Below are positions 13,315-27,600 of a stretch of 64,000 nucleotides of DNA, one piece after another. The position numbers and the translations under genes are program-made. The notes below the pieces were generated by a model. That model saw only the letters and a list, made by a program, of their open reading frames with translations. It did not search any database and had not been told where the DNA came from. The stretch spans positions 1-64,000 of the forward strand of contig JAQGBZ010000181.1 of the NCBI GenBank assembly GCA_034687125.1. Reading direction: 5' to 3'. How positions within the stretch are numbered: the stretch's first letter is position 1; every line of letters starts with the position of its first letter. The DNA is from Neelides folsomi (lineage: Eukaryota > Arthropoda > Collembola > Neelipleona > Neelidae).

Positions 13315-16300
13315 TATATTACATTACACTTTAAACCTTGTAAATAAAAATGTGAAAGTTTTCATATAAGAATTAAGCTAGTAGACATTTAAGAAGTAAC
13401 ATTATAAATCATTAGATATTTAACATGGGTGTTTGTATTAGAGTTAAATTTAAAAATTAGGACGAGTGAAAATGAGTATGAAGCATTTTGCATGAAAATG
13501 GCCTTAATTAGACCAGCGGCACCGGGCGGGAAGTAGGAAGTTTTTCATTTGAATATTTCACGAAAGGATTCTTTTGAGCTCCGAGGAATTTGATCTCACC
13601 ACTCCTCAGGATTACTTTAAAAACTCACAACTTTAAGGTTTTATTATCAAACAACTTGAAGCAAAAGATGAACTTACCTGTACGAACTCATTTCATGAAC
13701 TCCATCTACTTATGAAACTATAAGAGAAATAGTTTGAAAACTTTTAATAATACAAGGGTTCATTCAGTTTAAACAACATACGAGTACCTATATAACTTCC
13801 ATCTAACCTAACTACTGAAGTAGTCTATATTTATAAAGCATCTAATTTATAAATAGTATGCAGTAGATTTGCGTATTTAATTTATACTTTACATACTACT
13901 TGTTCTTGTATTAAACGAATAAGGAGGTATTCAATACATTCAACATGGCTGTTTATATTTAGAATTGATAGAAGAAAAATGTTTATGAATAAGTAAAATG
14001 ACTTTTCTCTTTTTAATGCGACGCTCCCTTGGTTGGAAAGGAGAAACCCATTGGAAGTAAAACAATAATGGGAAAGTGCTTCTCCTCCAGAAACGGACTT
14101 ATATGTATTATTTATATGTATAATATTCTCCTCCTCCAACTCCAACTCTAATCATCTCATGTTCATATCGCATGTAAAATAAATATGTAAAATACTTAAG
14201 GGAACTTGGATATCAGTACAAATACATAGATATGGAACTTCAGATACCGGTTCATAATATAAGTTCATTACCGAAAATTCCACCCTTTTCTCATTCAAAA
14301 TTTTCACTACTAATACATGTATAAACTTACATTAGGTATATGATATATGAAGAAATTCTCAGGAAGATGAAAAACTCACAAAATATTAAAAACACAAAAT
14401 CTATGCAAACTGAACTTTCCCATATTATAAGGAATTAAGAATATTACACAATTAGCTATACTATATTTATTATATAGCTTGTACAGTATTGTAAATATGG
14501 TAAGGATAAGGAATGAATGGATTATAAAGGAGATGTTTAGTTTGCATAAGTAATAGGTTTAATGTAAAATGGTATTCCATTATCAATTTTATCAACCACT
14601 CATCCTTTCCTAATGCTTCAAATAAGACATTTGAGAATTCGCATTGCAGAGTTGACGTGGAGGTGCGAGGGGGCGAATTGTCTGGCAAACAATGGGAGTG
14701 AATGGATAAGATCAAATTGTTTTATTGATTCTTCCAACATCCAAAACACAACATCGCACATTCCAAGGATTATCCTTCAAGTGTTGACTCAAGTAGATTG
14801 TAATACAAAACGCACCTTCTTCATATTCAAATACCCGTATACATAATCATTTCTCAATTTCACTCAATGATCTAAAAATATATAAAAAATCAATATTCTC
14901 AAAAAACAAGATCTACTTGACCTTAAGGTTTGGAACTCTTAAAAGAAAATCTAATAAGAAATTCAAGCGAATCCATATTAAGAATTTTTTGCAAAAATTC
15001 AATTTAGTTGAAGAGAGGGAAGATTCCGTCGAAGAAAATTAAAAAATATGGTTGAAAAAATTTGGGAAAAAATTGACTAAAAATTGTAAATAAATATTAG
15101 GAGAAAATCTTTGAGTTTTTGTTTTAGCTATATTGTATTAGTAAATAGTAAAAAAGTAACAAGTTTGATAAAAAGTTTCTATTGTATCGTCCATGTCCTC
15201 CGGTGTGGATTCGGTGAAGGAAAGCACAGGTGGATTTTTGTTACAACAAGACAAACATATTTTAAGGATGTTGAATGAGGATCAAATAAAACGTTTCATT
15301 TCTCTTCATAAATAATGTAAAATATGGAAGTTGGGAGTTGTGAGAGAACAATGCAGTTTACTTTTGCCCTCCCGGTTCCTCTCTAAAGGACTTTCCCATA
15401 AATTTTAAAGTAGCTCTTTAACTCTCCCGGGTAAAAGACTCGGTAATTGTGTGTGGATGTATGACTCACTTTATGTACATATACTTATGTGCATTTCCGA
15501 CCCGATTCACACAACATATGGACAAATATACTCTAAAATGTATCAAAAAATAACATAATTACATATTATATATGTATACCATATATGTATGGAAAACATA
15601 AATATGTTTCAAAGCTGAAGTTTTTGGATTATTGAAGGGGATGAGGTTTGGCGTTTTAAAAAGATCTCAATGGGGATCTGAAGTGTTAATGGGAATGATG
15701 TTGGATGGGGAGATGAAGACATCTCGAAATGCACTGGAAGGTCCGGAAAAAACTTATTTTCCTCTTAAAAGAGAAATGGCATATTTGTGGGGGTTTTTAT
15801 CTGAGAAGCCATTCGTTTCTCCTTCCCAGACTTTTTCATCACCACACTGAAAAGTGAGAGGACTGGGAAGAAGAATGGCCAAATAAAGAATCGGGCTGAA
15901 AGGAGAAATTCAAGGATTTTTGGATAAAATTGTCCTTTTTTACCAAATCGGCCCCAAAGTTGTGGAAATGGGTGGAAATGAGGGAAAGAGGAAGAAAAGA
16001 ACCAAAGATTGGAAATAAAAAACTGATGTTTCCGGCTTTAAATTGAGAAAACTGAGAAATGTTTTTTCTCCTCTATTTTCAATTCTTTATAAAGCGATCA
16101 TTTAAACTTTTGAGCCTTGTGATGATACTTGACTTTATGCCCTCTTTTATACTTTAGATTTTTATATTTCTTTTCACACTTTTAGGGTGGTTTTCATATC
16201 ATTGATATTTACACAGGTTGATACATACTTTCTTTTCTTTTTACACTTTGACATTCACATACTTTGTTTATTAGCCATATTGCCTATACTGTTATTACGG

Positions 16301-17247
16301 TATTAATGCTGTTATTGTGAATTGATGAGAAAGATAATTAAGAATAGAAGTTTTTAATTCAGAAATAGAAATTAACCTTCTCTTGTCATTCATGAAATAA
16401 AGTCTTTTTTTCTAAATGTGATATTTTTTTCTTTTCCTTCATTTGTATGGGAGATGTTAGGGATTGGGAAGAAAATGTGACAAGATACTATTAACTATTA
16501 ATATAATACTTTTCCAAAGAGTATTGAAACGCTTTTTATAAAATACAAAATAAATAATCCGATTTTTAAACACTGTGCAATTATTCTTAAGGGTTTATTT
16601 ATTCAGTCAGTTTTTTAAGTTTATTTAATTTGGGTATTTTGAGGTTGTTTAAAAAAGTTGATTTTATGGGAAGGAATAGGATTCGGTAATTGACCCTTTC
16701 GGAAATCTCTGGAATTTCTCCACTTTCCAATTTCCCCTTCCTGGCGATGGATGAATGAGACAGCGGGTTGGAAGTTGTGTGTTACGGAGCTTCCTTGTTG
16801 ATTTTTCTCTTCCCTTGGCTTTGGAAGGGATTTGTGTGAGTATTGGCGAACTGTTCGTCCAAATTGAGACTCACCAGGAATCCTTCCCTGAGAGAGAAAT
16901 GAGAACCGCCAGAGTTTGCGGTTAAATTCCACTTGCCTTTCTATTCATCGCCAGAATGACAAGTTCAATCCCTCTCACCTCCAAATTAAAACAAAGCTGT
17001 CTAGGTATGTCTTGATTCAAAATCTCTTCCTAACTGATTCCATTAGAAAACTACAATGTTAAATTCCATTGAGAACATTATATTAAATGATAATGATCTC
17101 AATTTAATACGTATTATAGTAAGTAAACAGGAACTTTTTTTTGTAAATTTTGTTTATTCTTACAAAGCTTTAAAGCAACTCGTAACATGGCTAAAAGTTG
17201 ATTTAAAGTTTGTTTAACCGCGAGGATGTTTAATTTAAATCGACTTT

Positions 17248-17300
17248 ATGAACATTGACATAAAAGACGTTCGTTCCAGGCCAATTCAAGCCCAGACACG
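17248..17300 (+). CDS. tentative upstream exon of the Side-like gene
   Basis: A good donor (CACGAG|GTGAGA) ends a short open frame in exactly the phase required by exon 1 (one base into a codon). The frame can start at an ATG at 17248 or after an acceptor-like ttccag at about 17278. The encoded end, RPIQAQTR, joined to exon 1 would read R-V-P-V-S-S-V. It is not a signal peptide, so if real it would be an internal N-terminal exon. Support is only phase and splice consensus. Confidence 0.2.
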
Positions 17301-18542
17301 AGGTGAGATCTTTTAGCAATAAACGAAGCTTCAAATATCCCTCCCTTTCAAAACTTAAACTCAGCATTAAAACATTAAAGTTGAAATAAAATTGCTCCCT
17401 GTGAATGAACTTCGTTTAAGCCCTATATAAATTCTGGGTATGAGAATATGAACCCTCCTATGCATAAATATGGAGAACGATTGTATAAAGATGAAGAGAT
17501 GTGGTAGATGAAAATATTACGATGGTTTTCATCACCTTCTCATATTTACGATCGTTTCTTGCCCTCCGCCTTTTCCCCAACTTCTCCGTCCTTCTCCCAT
17601 TAACCTTCTGTTGGAAAATGAAAGTGGGGAGGCAAAGGAGGAACGCAATTTGGCCAAATGACTCCGTTTACAAATTAAGAGCCAGTGAGAAATTGAAACC
17701 TCCAGATGCCTTTCCCATTGATTTATGCGGCGAAGAGTGTCAAAAAATTTCTCTGTTCTTCAAGCCCTGGAAATGAATTCTTAAAATACTCGCACGTGTT
17801 TTGGGTCCTTTAACTTTAAGGGAATTTAAACGCGTTTGTGAAACCTCGCTGGTTCATGAGACTCATAATGTATAAATATTAGATATACAATCTTAAATGC
17901 ATATGATTCATCCCAAGTTCATAAATTGTAAATGAAAAGTTGAAAGTAATAAACTTGGCCCATTTATTCTCATGATGAAATAAATTACAAAGGGAGGAAC
18001 TTTAAATTTCACCATTTAAAACAAATACAGTAAATTGTGTCTCACGTGGCTGCTTTGAACTAACGCTCAACTTATGTTCAAATACATCAGTTACTTCCAG
18101 TTTAATTATTATGGGAAGTTTCTGTTGTAATTGACGAGACAAATTCATTATTATTTAACTTTATGAAATCACAGATGTAATTTTTAATGACTAATTAACA
18201 AAATTAATGACTCCCTTAAATTAGCTTTTTATGTACATATGCAAAATAACACTAACTTTAAATGTTATTCAAGTCATATTAAACTAAACTCTTTGATATA
18301 AATGTGGGAATATTTGAATATTTTTTAATAATTAACTTACAATCCATTAATTGGCGATTTTGGCTAAATTAACCGTTTTTTAAATTAACTGTTAATTAAC
18401 AATAAAAATTAACAGAGATTAACAAATTAAATTATTAATTGGATTAATAATTATTGAAAATTATTTAAAATTAAAAGAGGGCCTTTAAACCTTAGCTGAA
18501 ATTCTAAGCATATTTTTGTAGGTTTACCTTTTCTAATTACAG

Positions 18543-18675
18543 TTCCTGTGAGTTCCGTTGACGGTGTTTTGGGTCATCGGGTGAAACTCCCCTGCGATGC
18601 CCGCGTGCCTTCTCGAGATGACAAACTCCAGATGGTCCTTTGGTTCCGCGACAAAGATGTGGAGCCCATTTACAG
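18543..18675 (+). CDS. Side-like exon 1 (visible): first half of Ig1
   Basis: The acceptor is preceded by the pyrimidine-rich stretch ttttctaattacag, and the donor is CAG|GTAATG. The exon begins with two bases of a split codon and ends with two bases of an Arg codon. It encodes the B and C strands of a V-type Ig domain: VKLPCD carries the first disulfide cysteine and VLWFRDKD the core tryptophan, ending in EPIYR. This matches the start of Ig1 in Side proteins. The preceding exon must end one base into a codon. Confidence 0.9.
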
Positions 18676-21600
18676 GTAATGAAATCCTCCAACACCTCCG
18701 ATTACTCTCCCTAATTACTTTAATGGTTTTATTTCCCTGGGTTAAATTCCCTGCCCAGGCCGACGGCCCCGCAGAGCCCAAACGGGTTTTTCCCCTTTGT
18801 TTAATTCCGCCCGACCTTATAAATTAACAAAAGAGGGAAGTTAAGTGGGAGGGCCCGGGAAACTTTAAATATACAAAACGCAGATATCTGAGATAGTTTA
18901 CAATTGCGGAGTCCTTCCTTTTATTACAACATAAATTTTGGGCAGGGGCGAGATAAATTTACAATCTCTCAGCAAAACGTATTAATTAAAATCCGAACCT
19001 TTGTCTTCAACCTACAGTATTTATGGGCCTCATTATCCTTCCATTTTATGAACTCATTTCCATTACAAACTTTTATAAAAACACCTTAATGGGTAATTAT
19101 TGATCTTGTTCTTTTGCGAAAGTAGTACACGAAACTGCGTAGACACGAGGAGTCAATTGGAAGGGAATTCTCCATGGTTTATGATCGCGTAATTCCTCTC
19201 CTGCATCTCAATTGAGTTTGGGACCAGGTGGAAAATCAGGTAGAAGAATAGAGGTGAAGAATACAGGTGGAGAAGACAGGTAGAAATACAGGTAGGAAAA
19301 CATTGAAAAATAATAGGTGAGGATACATTGGAGGAATACAGGTAGTTTTTGTATTTTACAAGGAGAGCCAGAAAGATTCAATTTATGGTTTCACTTCCAA
19401 GAATGTTGAATTGATTGTTCGAACGAGAATCGTGTGCGAATGAATGGAATTAAAAAATCAATTCAATTTAATCCAACCATTATTTTTATGATCCAACTAT
19501 TAAAACAAGCCCTTACTATATGATACATAATATGTATACTATTCAGTAAGGTATAATTTTTTATTTTAAAGTACATAAAACGTTGAATAATTTTATTCGT
19601 TTTACTTTAAGCATTATATTCAGAATTAAATCATCAATTTAAATTAATTAAAAATTGTGAAAAAGAGAATAAATTAGCTGAAATTAATTAAGAACGTGCG
19701 AAAGCGAAAACGTGAAAACTTCACATTTGCACAATTTTATATAGATAGTTGATTTTTAGCGTACAAATAGGAATGAGTCATCAAGGCTTTTCAGAATACA
19801 GAATGAGTTTCAATCGAGGATCTGTGCATGGAACTTCCACAATGCCGATTCGATGAAGAATCTCAATTGGAAGGAAATTTAAAAAGGCATTGCATGATGG
19901 AAATGATGAAAATTGATGAAATCCATTAAAGAAATTTAAAGAAAATGTTCACCCTTTTGAAGCATTTAGGAATCAAAAGGCTTTAAAAGAAAATTCCCAA
20001 TATTTGAACACCGCAAGTGTTTTGTCAACGTGTAAAAACCTGCGTTTTTATTAACGCGTGAGAAAATCTTAAGTTTGTTAATACTACACTTACGCATTCA
20101 CACGCGTTTGATCCAACTTGTCCGTGTAAAAGAGAGGAACGTAAAAGTCCGAGTTGTAAAAGAAACGTAAAAATGTTTAAGTCTCCACTTAGGCCCGAAT
20201 ATATCCCTTCTGCATAAACCGAATAAACTTGGAAAAACTTGTGCTAGGATTATGAGTTTTACGAGGAATAAAAGTCAAACTTGTTCCGATTTTCTTTAAC
20301 TGTCATTTCCTTACCTAAGCTATGGTCAAATTTTGCTAGGGATGGAGAAAATATAATTTTACAATATTAATTACAATATTTTATTTTAATTCATTAACTT
20401 CAAATTAAATTTAAATGAGAGTAATGAGACTGAAAAGGAGAATTATATTTCATTTGATGGCGTCGTTTTTGAACGAGATTTAGATATTTAACATTCGGAA
20501 CGAGAATTGTATGGAATAAAACGAGAAGATTTGAGTGTTTTGTAAACGATTGGAAAAGGAGATTATAAAATGTACATTTGTAAGCGTGACCTGTGCGGCT
20601 TTACTTTTGAAGTTCCTATGTGGAATTTAAGTATTTAAGACTTTTAACCCCTTCCTAAAATTCCCTATACTTTCTCCATATAATATTACATATAACATCT
20701 GTGGATCTTTCCAACTTACTTTGTGTTAGCCATTTATAAAAGGCCTTGTACATAAAATTGTAAAATGGCCTTCATTTCCTCCCAAAGGGTTAAAATCTGT
20801 GTAGGAATGGGACGAGTCCTGATATTGATTTTACAATAAATTTTCTCCCCCTTCACCTTCCTTCTCGTTTGAAGTGACCGAGGGAGTGAAACCCTTTGTG
20901 GTCTTTTCCCCAATAAGTGTTTTTTAAAAGAAGGGGGCGGGAGGGGAAATTCTCTCTTCTTCTTCATTCCTTTGGATTTCCACCGGAATGAAGAAACCCT
21001 CCAAAGGCTCAAAATGATGAAATTTTCCAAGGGGGTTTTCAAATACTTCAATTTCTTCCACCTCTGCAATTCTTCGAACATTTTTTACCTTTCCGCGTCT
21101 CCGCATCATTCGATGCGTCCTTTCCATTGCTACATTTTCCAACAGACTTCCAACTCAAACTCGGAGAGTCTTCCAATGTTTCCCTTATTATGGAACCGGA
21201 GCGTCTCCACATAAAATATTTATAGAGAAACCCTCGGTTGAATAAGAAAATACACGAAGGACTCTTTTTGGAGGGAACGACGCGTCTTCGCCATCTTCGC
21301 TTTCCAAAAAATGAATTTTTGATTCACGACTGAGGCTTAAGATCCAATTTTTGTTTTCTCATTCTCTAAATTATTCATTATTTTAGTAGGGATAGCTTTA
21401 CATAGTAGTAAGTAGATCGATCTTAAAAAGATATAGAGATAAAATAATCAAAAATTTTCAATCCTGCCTTTAATACGCAATGTAAATTTTGCCATACATT
21501 TCTATAATATCAGATCATACCAAATTATATGTCTTATTGGTCTTATGCAAAATTCAAATTTACATTGGCAACATAGAAAAAATAATCAATTAATTTTTTA

Positions 21601-24600
21601 AACTACTTAAGTATCTTAACCTCCTGCCAGCAATAGTGGAAATTTCAGTAAAAATACGAAAAAGTTGAAAAAAATAGAATAGTGCAACCTAAATTGGGAC
21701 TTTGAATGCATAAATTTGAATATCAGTATAATTTAATTCGTTCATGACTGCTCAATCACAATTAATAGAAATGGAATTGATAGGTAAATTAATATACAGT
21801 GGTGAATAATTAACTGATTGTTTTCTAACTTTACAAAACTGCTAATTTGACATTAAGGTGTAACTGCTTTTGCATTGAAAATATAACAATTGACGTTAAA
21901 TTACGTTAAACTCCTCCAATAATGTGTTAATAATGACATTATGAGTATTTTGATACTAGTTTTTTACATTTAACTGATGCTTTTAATTATTAATTTTATA
22001 AATGCTATGGCAAAAAGCTACAATAATTTTCAATAAGAAATACATTAGAATAAGAGTTCATGGAAAATATTAATATTTTTGAAATTAGCGCAAGTAATCC
22101 GACTCTCCGACAAGTAGTTATCCATATGTTATGTTAAAGTATTAAATTTGTTATCTTTTGTTTATTAATCTCCAGGATTTTAAATATTTTTTAATTTGGC
22201 AGTTTAAATGTATTTAAATTTGTATTTTATTTAATAATTTTGTTTATGTACTCAACATTGTTTGTAACATAAAATTTCGTTCATTTTAAGCACCCATTAA
22301 AAGCATTAATTTATTAGGAGGAAAATTGAGCTAATTTGGTATAAATAGTTAAGCTATCATTTGAGACTAAGGAATTATTTGTAATGGCCCTACTTTACAA
22401 ATTGTATTTCCTTAAATGTATTTTGTTAATTAAGGAACAATCCGATCCTACGCACTTTGCTTTATTAAGAACATAAAGGGGAAAATTATCTTTTATTAAC
22501 TTCCTTGTACAACTTTTGATTTTCACTCTCTGCCTAACAAATGAGTAGATTAGGAGTTGAAAGTGAAAGCAGCTCAAGTGGAAACATTTAGATAATCACA
22601 AACCAAAACTTTTCTTACCCCATTTCTGCTAACTAAAAGGAGAAGGGGAATTGAATTCAACCCCAAACTTCCCTCATCTTCAAACCCCCGAAAACACTCC
22701 AAAATTTGGGAATCCGGGAGATAAAATGAGTTGACTCCTTTTTAATCTCGACTCATCTTTTCCATACAAATTCTACACAAATGGGTTTAACCCTCAAAAT
22801 CTTGTTCACAAAATCTTTAATGCTTTTGCCAAAACTCATAACAAAACCATTTAAACCAAAGGCCAAGCAAGCCATATTTGAAAAGTTAATTAATTAATAA
22901 TAATAAAATTTATTAACTCTCGGTTCGCTTCCTTTACAGAAATTAACCAAATCTTTAGAGTTAAATGTTGAAGAGTGCGAGTGCGAGAAAAAGAAAGATT
23001 TAAAAGAGATGGGAGAAAGATATGAAAAGAGATGGGTAAATGTAGAAGTGAAGAGGGAAATGAATTATGAAAGATAAGAGAGTGAAAATTGCAGGACATG
23101 AATTGTGAAAATTCTCCACCCACTTTTAGGTAATTTTATCATTTCTGGAGATTTGAACAAAGTTTGGATGAAGTTGGTGGTTTTAAGGGTTTTTACTCTT
23201 TTTACTATTAAAGTTGGTCCTTTTATATTCCGCCCCCAGCCGGCCGACATTTCCCGGTCCTTAAATGAGGAAATTTATTGTCCCAGTCATCTTTTCACCC
23301 GATAAAAATATCTCGACGGTGAAGGGCCTTTAAGGAAGCCACTTTGAGCTTCTCACTTTATCTTCCTTTATCTTGGTTGGGTGAGGAGGGGAGTTATCCC
23401 GCCACTTCTTCATTCCGGAATGAACATCATTCCGCCCGGGACCTTCCGTCTTCAAAAACCCAAAACTCTGATAGAACTTTCCCCTTACGCCCCCCATCAA
23501 ACTCCCAAATGTTCCACAAGAGCTTACCATTTTTTGTAATAATGCCAAAATCGGAGTTTAATACGATCCCGATAATGAACATAGTTTGAGTTCAAGTTCA
23601 AGTTCTCAAAGGACCCATCTTCAAACTTATTTCCCCCGCTTTACATTATTACCCCGATCAGAATTTGTCACTGTCGGAAGGGGGGCTATTAGTTACGGAA
23701 CAGATCTCGCTTCCCCTCTTTTCAAATTCCCGCTGTTTGACTCATTTTAAACTTCCCACCTATTTTCTTAACTTTCTAACAATCCCAACTTTGAAAACTT
23801 TCCACTATTTCACTAATATTCAATCTCCTATTATATCACTAACATTGGATTTCCCGCTATTTCGTTAATATTGAATTTCATGGAGTTTGACTAATTTGAA
23901 CTTCGGGACTTTCACTTGTTTGCGCACTTGAGGAGCTTCTTAAGTCAATTTGCTTAAAACTATTCAAAATTCCTCATTGTCCTTTTGTATTGAAGGTTGT
24001 AGGAATTTCCAATTGGTTTTGTTGTTCCTTGTAATTTGCATTGTTTGATATTCGAACTTGAAAGGGAACTTGTGGAATTTCCCATAAACACTCCAAGCAC
24101 CTGGAAAGGGGAATTTATTACATTTTAAACAAAATTTTACGAGTAATATAATATTTTTATTCCACATTTTTCAGCTTGTTTTACAACAACTTGACAGCAA
24201 ATTAAATAAAGTTTATATATAAAACCACATTTTATATTTCCGAAATATCTGTACTTCAATAATACAATAGTGTAAATTAGGAATATATATATTCTAAAGA
24301 TAAGGTTCTCTATTGTGTCAAATATCCATATATCCCAAGCCAAATCACAATAAACATTTTTATGTTTTTATTATATTTTACTATATATCCTATTTGCATT
24401 TTTATTAAAATTAATATAACTTCCTCATAAACTTATGAGAAAATAATTTATATAATATTGTTTATGATATAAGTCTTGATGAGTTTTTAACTAAAATTAA
24501 TAAATGAATTTAAGTATTCAAAAATAAAGTTTAAAGAAGTCATTATTTTCTAGATAATAGGGTTTAACGAAGATTTTACAAATTATGTGATCCTGTTGTA

Positions 24601-27600
24601 GATATGATGTCCGTGACAAAGCCCATTCGGATGCAAAGCGATGGTCGGAAATAGGGGATCGCGTTTACTTCCAAGTGATGTCAGAACCAGCTCATCTCGC
24701 AATCCAAGATTTACAGATGAGAGATGAAGGGGTTTACAGATGCAGGTACTTCACTTCCCCTCACTCAATCTCTCAAATCTACCATTATTCAAAAATCCCA
24801 AATTTGACAAAAACCAACATGTTTTACCCAGCCACCATAAAATGCGATTTTAATTGGAAAATTAAAAAAATCTTTTTTCCAGGGTCGACTTCAAAAATTC
24901 TCCGACTCGGAATCAACGGATCAACTTGACCATCGTTGGTAAGTTCTTGTAAAATTCCCATTTACACGAGTCATTCTAGTTCTAACAAAGACATTAGAAA
25001 AGTTGTGGTCAGCGACCTTCTCCGATATATCCAATTCCCATCTATCAGTAGATGATTCTCTATGTCATATATCTCACTTCCGTCCTGTGAATCGTTCCTT
25101 AAATATCCGAGTAGGTTTGAAGGTAAGAAACGAGGCGTCTATGAGACATAAAAGAACTTCAACTTGGCAGAGCTGAGGTTGAAAGTGAATTTGTGATGCG
25201 CAAAGGACGCCGCAGTGCCGCGAGGGTTTCCGTCCCAACTTTCCCTACCTTTCTTTCTCCCCTCAATCACGTTGGGCCCACAAATTAGGAAAGATAAGAT
25301 TCAATAGGAACCCCCAAAAGTTCACCGTGATGATTTGTTATGTGAACATCCAAGTCATAGAACTCATGTGAGATCAATATAACTAAGAAGATTTGGAAAG
25401 AATCTCTAAGATCTGTCGATCTGTGTGAGAGATGAAGTTGGAGATTTGATAGAAGTTTGAGTTATAGGAACAGATCATTTATGTTGGACCATTAGAAGGT
25501 GTCTCATAGCTGAGTTGGTTGGAATACTTGGAACATCTTTCGGCTGTCAGTCCAGAGGGAAGGAATTAACATAAATTTAAAGATTGATATATGGAGATTC
25601 ACACCAAGGAAGATTCACATTGTAAATTCACACCATTGAGATCTAGAGTGTGAATAAGTATATAGGACGATTACCATAATAATCAGATATTTATACGATG
25701 AACACAAAGCTGTCTTTTTCACACTTCTTATAAGACTTATAAGAATAATATTTATATATATAACATTTTAATCCATTTAGATATTTGAGATTGAATAAGA
25801 TGAGTTCCAACTTTTATTACAATTATATATTACATTATGTACAACATTCCTACTTATTTCTTTAAATATGGTTTTGTATAAGCACTATACTATGTAAAGG
25901 TTTAATACATGCTAATAAATAAAGAATACAAGATACGATATTCGTATATTGGATGGATGGAAAATATCTTTGAAAGATATGAGACTTTGCATAAAGGAAG
26001 GTTTGGTCTCATTAAGCGGATGAAATTTCTTATGTGAAGTTTGAGTGGCGTTTGAATGGGGGTATGGAAATGATACTTCCTTTATGCTTTTCGCCTCATG
26101 ATCTTTTATGTCACGGGAACATCATGTTCCCATTTGTAACTCTTTGTTAACCTTTTTTAATTTCTTTTTTTATCATCAATATTAATAAATATGGGAAATT
26201 AAATATAAAACTAATTAAAGTTATAATAATGATAGTAAAAATATATTACAATATATTATTACAGTATATTCTGTATTTTGATCATAAAATCTATATATTT
26301 TATTTTTGAAAGATGCCAGAAATAAATATTGAATTTAGTAGTTTTATAAAATAATTTTATTTTATATGACGTATAAAAATTATTAAATTTAATAACATAT
26401 TGATAAATACATATTTAATAAATATTTTATTTACTTAAATTGGAAATTGGAAACTGTGAATTGAAACATACTAGGATAACAAAGGGATTTTATTGCCCTC
26501 GCTTTGGCTCAAAGCATTAGAGGATTTTAGATTAAAATTTCCTCCCTTGTTGTGAACCCTTTAAACTTTCATTTTCAAAGTTTGGAAAGGAAAAGGAGAA
26601 AAAAGAAAAAAAATAGGAGAAAAAACCCCCTGTACATTGGGAAGGGTCTAAATAGGGCAAGAGGGATTTTGTAATGAAGAGAAAACGACATTCTACAGAC
26701 ATTATGATGGACAGGGAAGGAAGAAAAAGAAAGTGCTGTCACTTTACTTCTTTATGGGATGGCAAATACTTCCCCAAAATTTGGCCCGCATCTCTCTCTG
26801 ATGTGGGAATGAGGGAAAGCATCTTTTTCTCCTCCTCAGGAAACCATCAAAGTGTCATCAACGGAGACTCCCAATGTGCCTTTAATATCTCTTTGCTCCG
26901 TCGAGCTTTGAAAGGGAAAAATACCCTTTTCGGCTAAATTTCCCCTCTTTACGGGTCGTAAAAGGACAAGCGGAGTTGGACGAGAAAGACGAGGAGGAAA
27001 AATAGTTTTTTTCACAACCAAGCCAAATTCCATTTGTCTGCCAATCTTTTGTTTTTTCATGACCACTACACAACCAAAAGGATTGCAAAAATTGGTCAAA
27101 TTCCCAAAAAAATATTTCTTTTAATTATCCTCCATGTTTTCATTAATTCCTTTCTAATTAATTACAGATAAATATTTTCTATTTATCAATATTTGGTTAA
27201 TATTTAATCTTATATTGTTATATTATTTAATTTATATTGAACATTAAATTAAATTCCATAATAATATTATTAAATTTTAATAAAGAATCGTATATATAGA
27301 ATCTTATTAGTTTTGTTTCAGCCGGAATTCTCCAATGTACAGATATTTAAAAAAAAATTGAATGTTTAAAAAAAATTCAATTCATTTCAACTAAAAAGTC
27401 ATTTTAGGTTGAAATGTTTAAGAAGGTTTGAATTGACTAATGAAGGTAAAAGGGGTGTTTGAAGGAGAGAAATCAGTTAGAAAATTGGGCATTCCATTCT
27501 TATTAAGAGGGAGGAGGATGAATGAGGGCAGACATGTGAAAGGGAAGTGAAATAATTTTCTCCCCGAATTCCGCCCTGTCCAATATGTGAGGGGGATCTA

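Larger units (their letters stand above)
5641..17247. other. long stretch without a recognised gene
   Basis: Apart from the repeats and two inverted-repeat elements listed, no exon with consistent splice sites and coding bias was found on either strand. It may hold regulatory sequence or the missing first exon of the Side-like gene. The purine- or pyrimidine-rich patches at 9.9-10.7 kb and 15.6-16.0 kb give chance frames. Confidence 0.45.

Noticed and set aside
17521-17640. Hydrophobic N-terminus (MVFITFSYLRSFLALRLF) as signal-peptide exon
   Set aside because: Arginines interrupt the hydrophobic core, and the only nearby donor-like GT is in phase 0, not phase 1.
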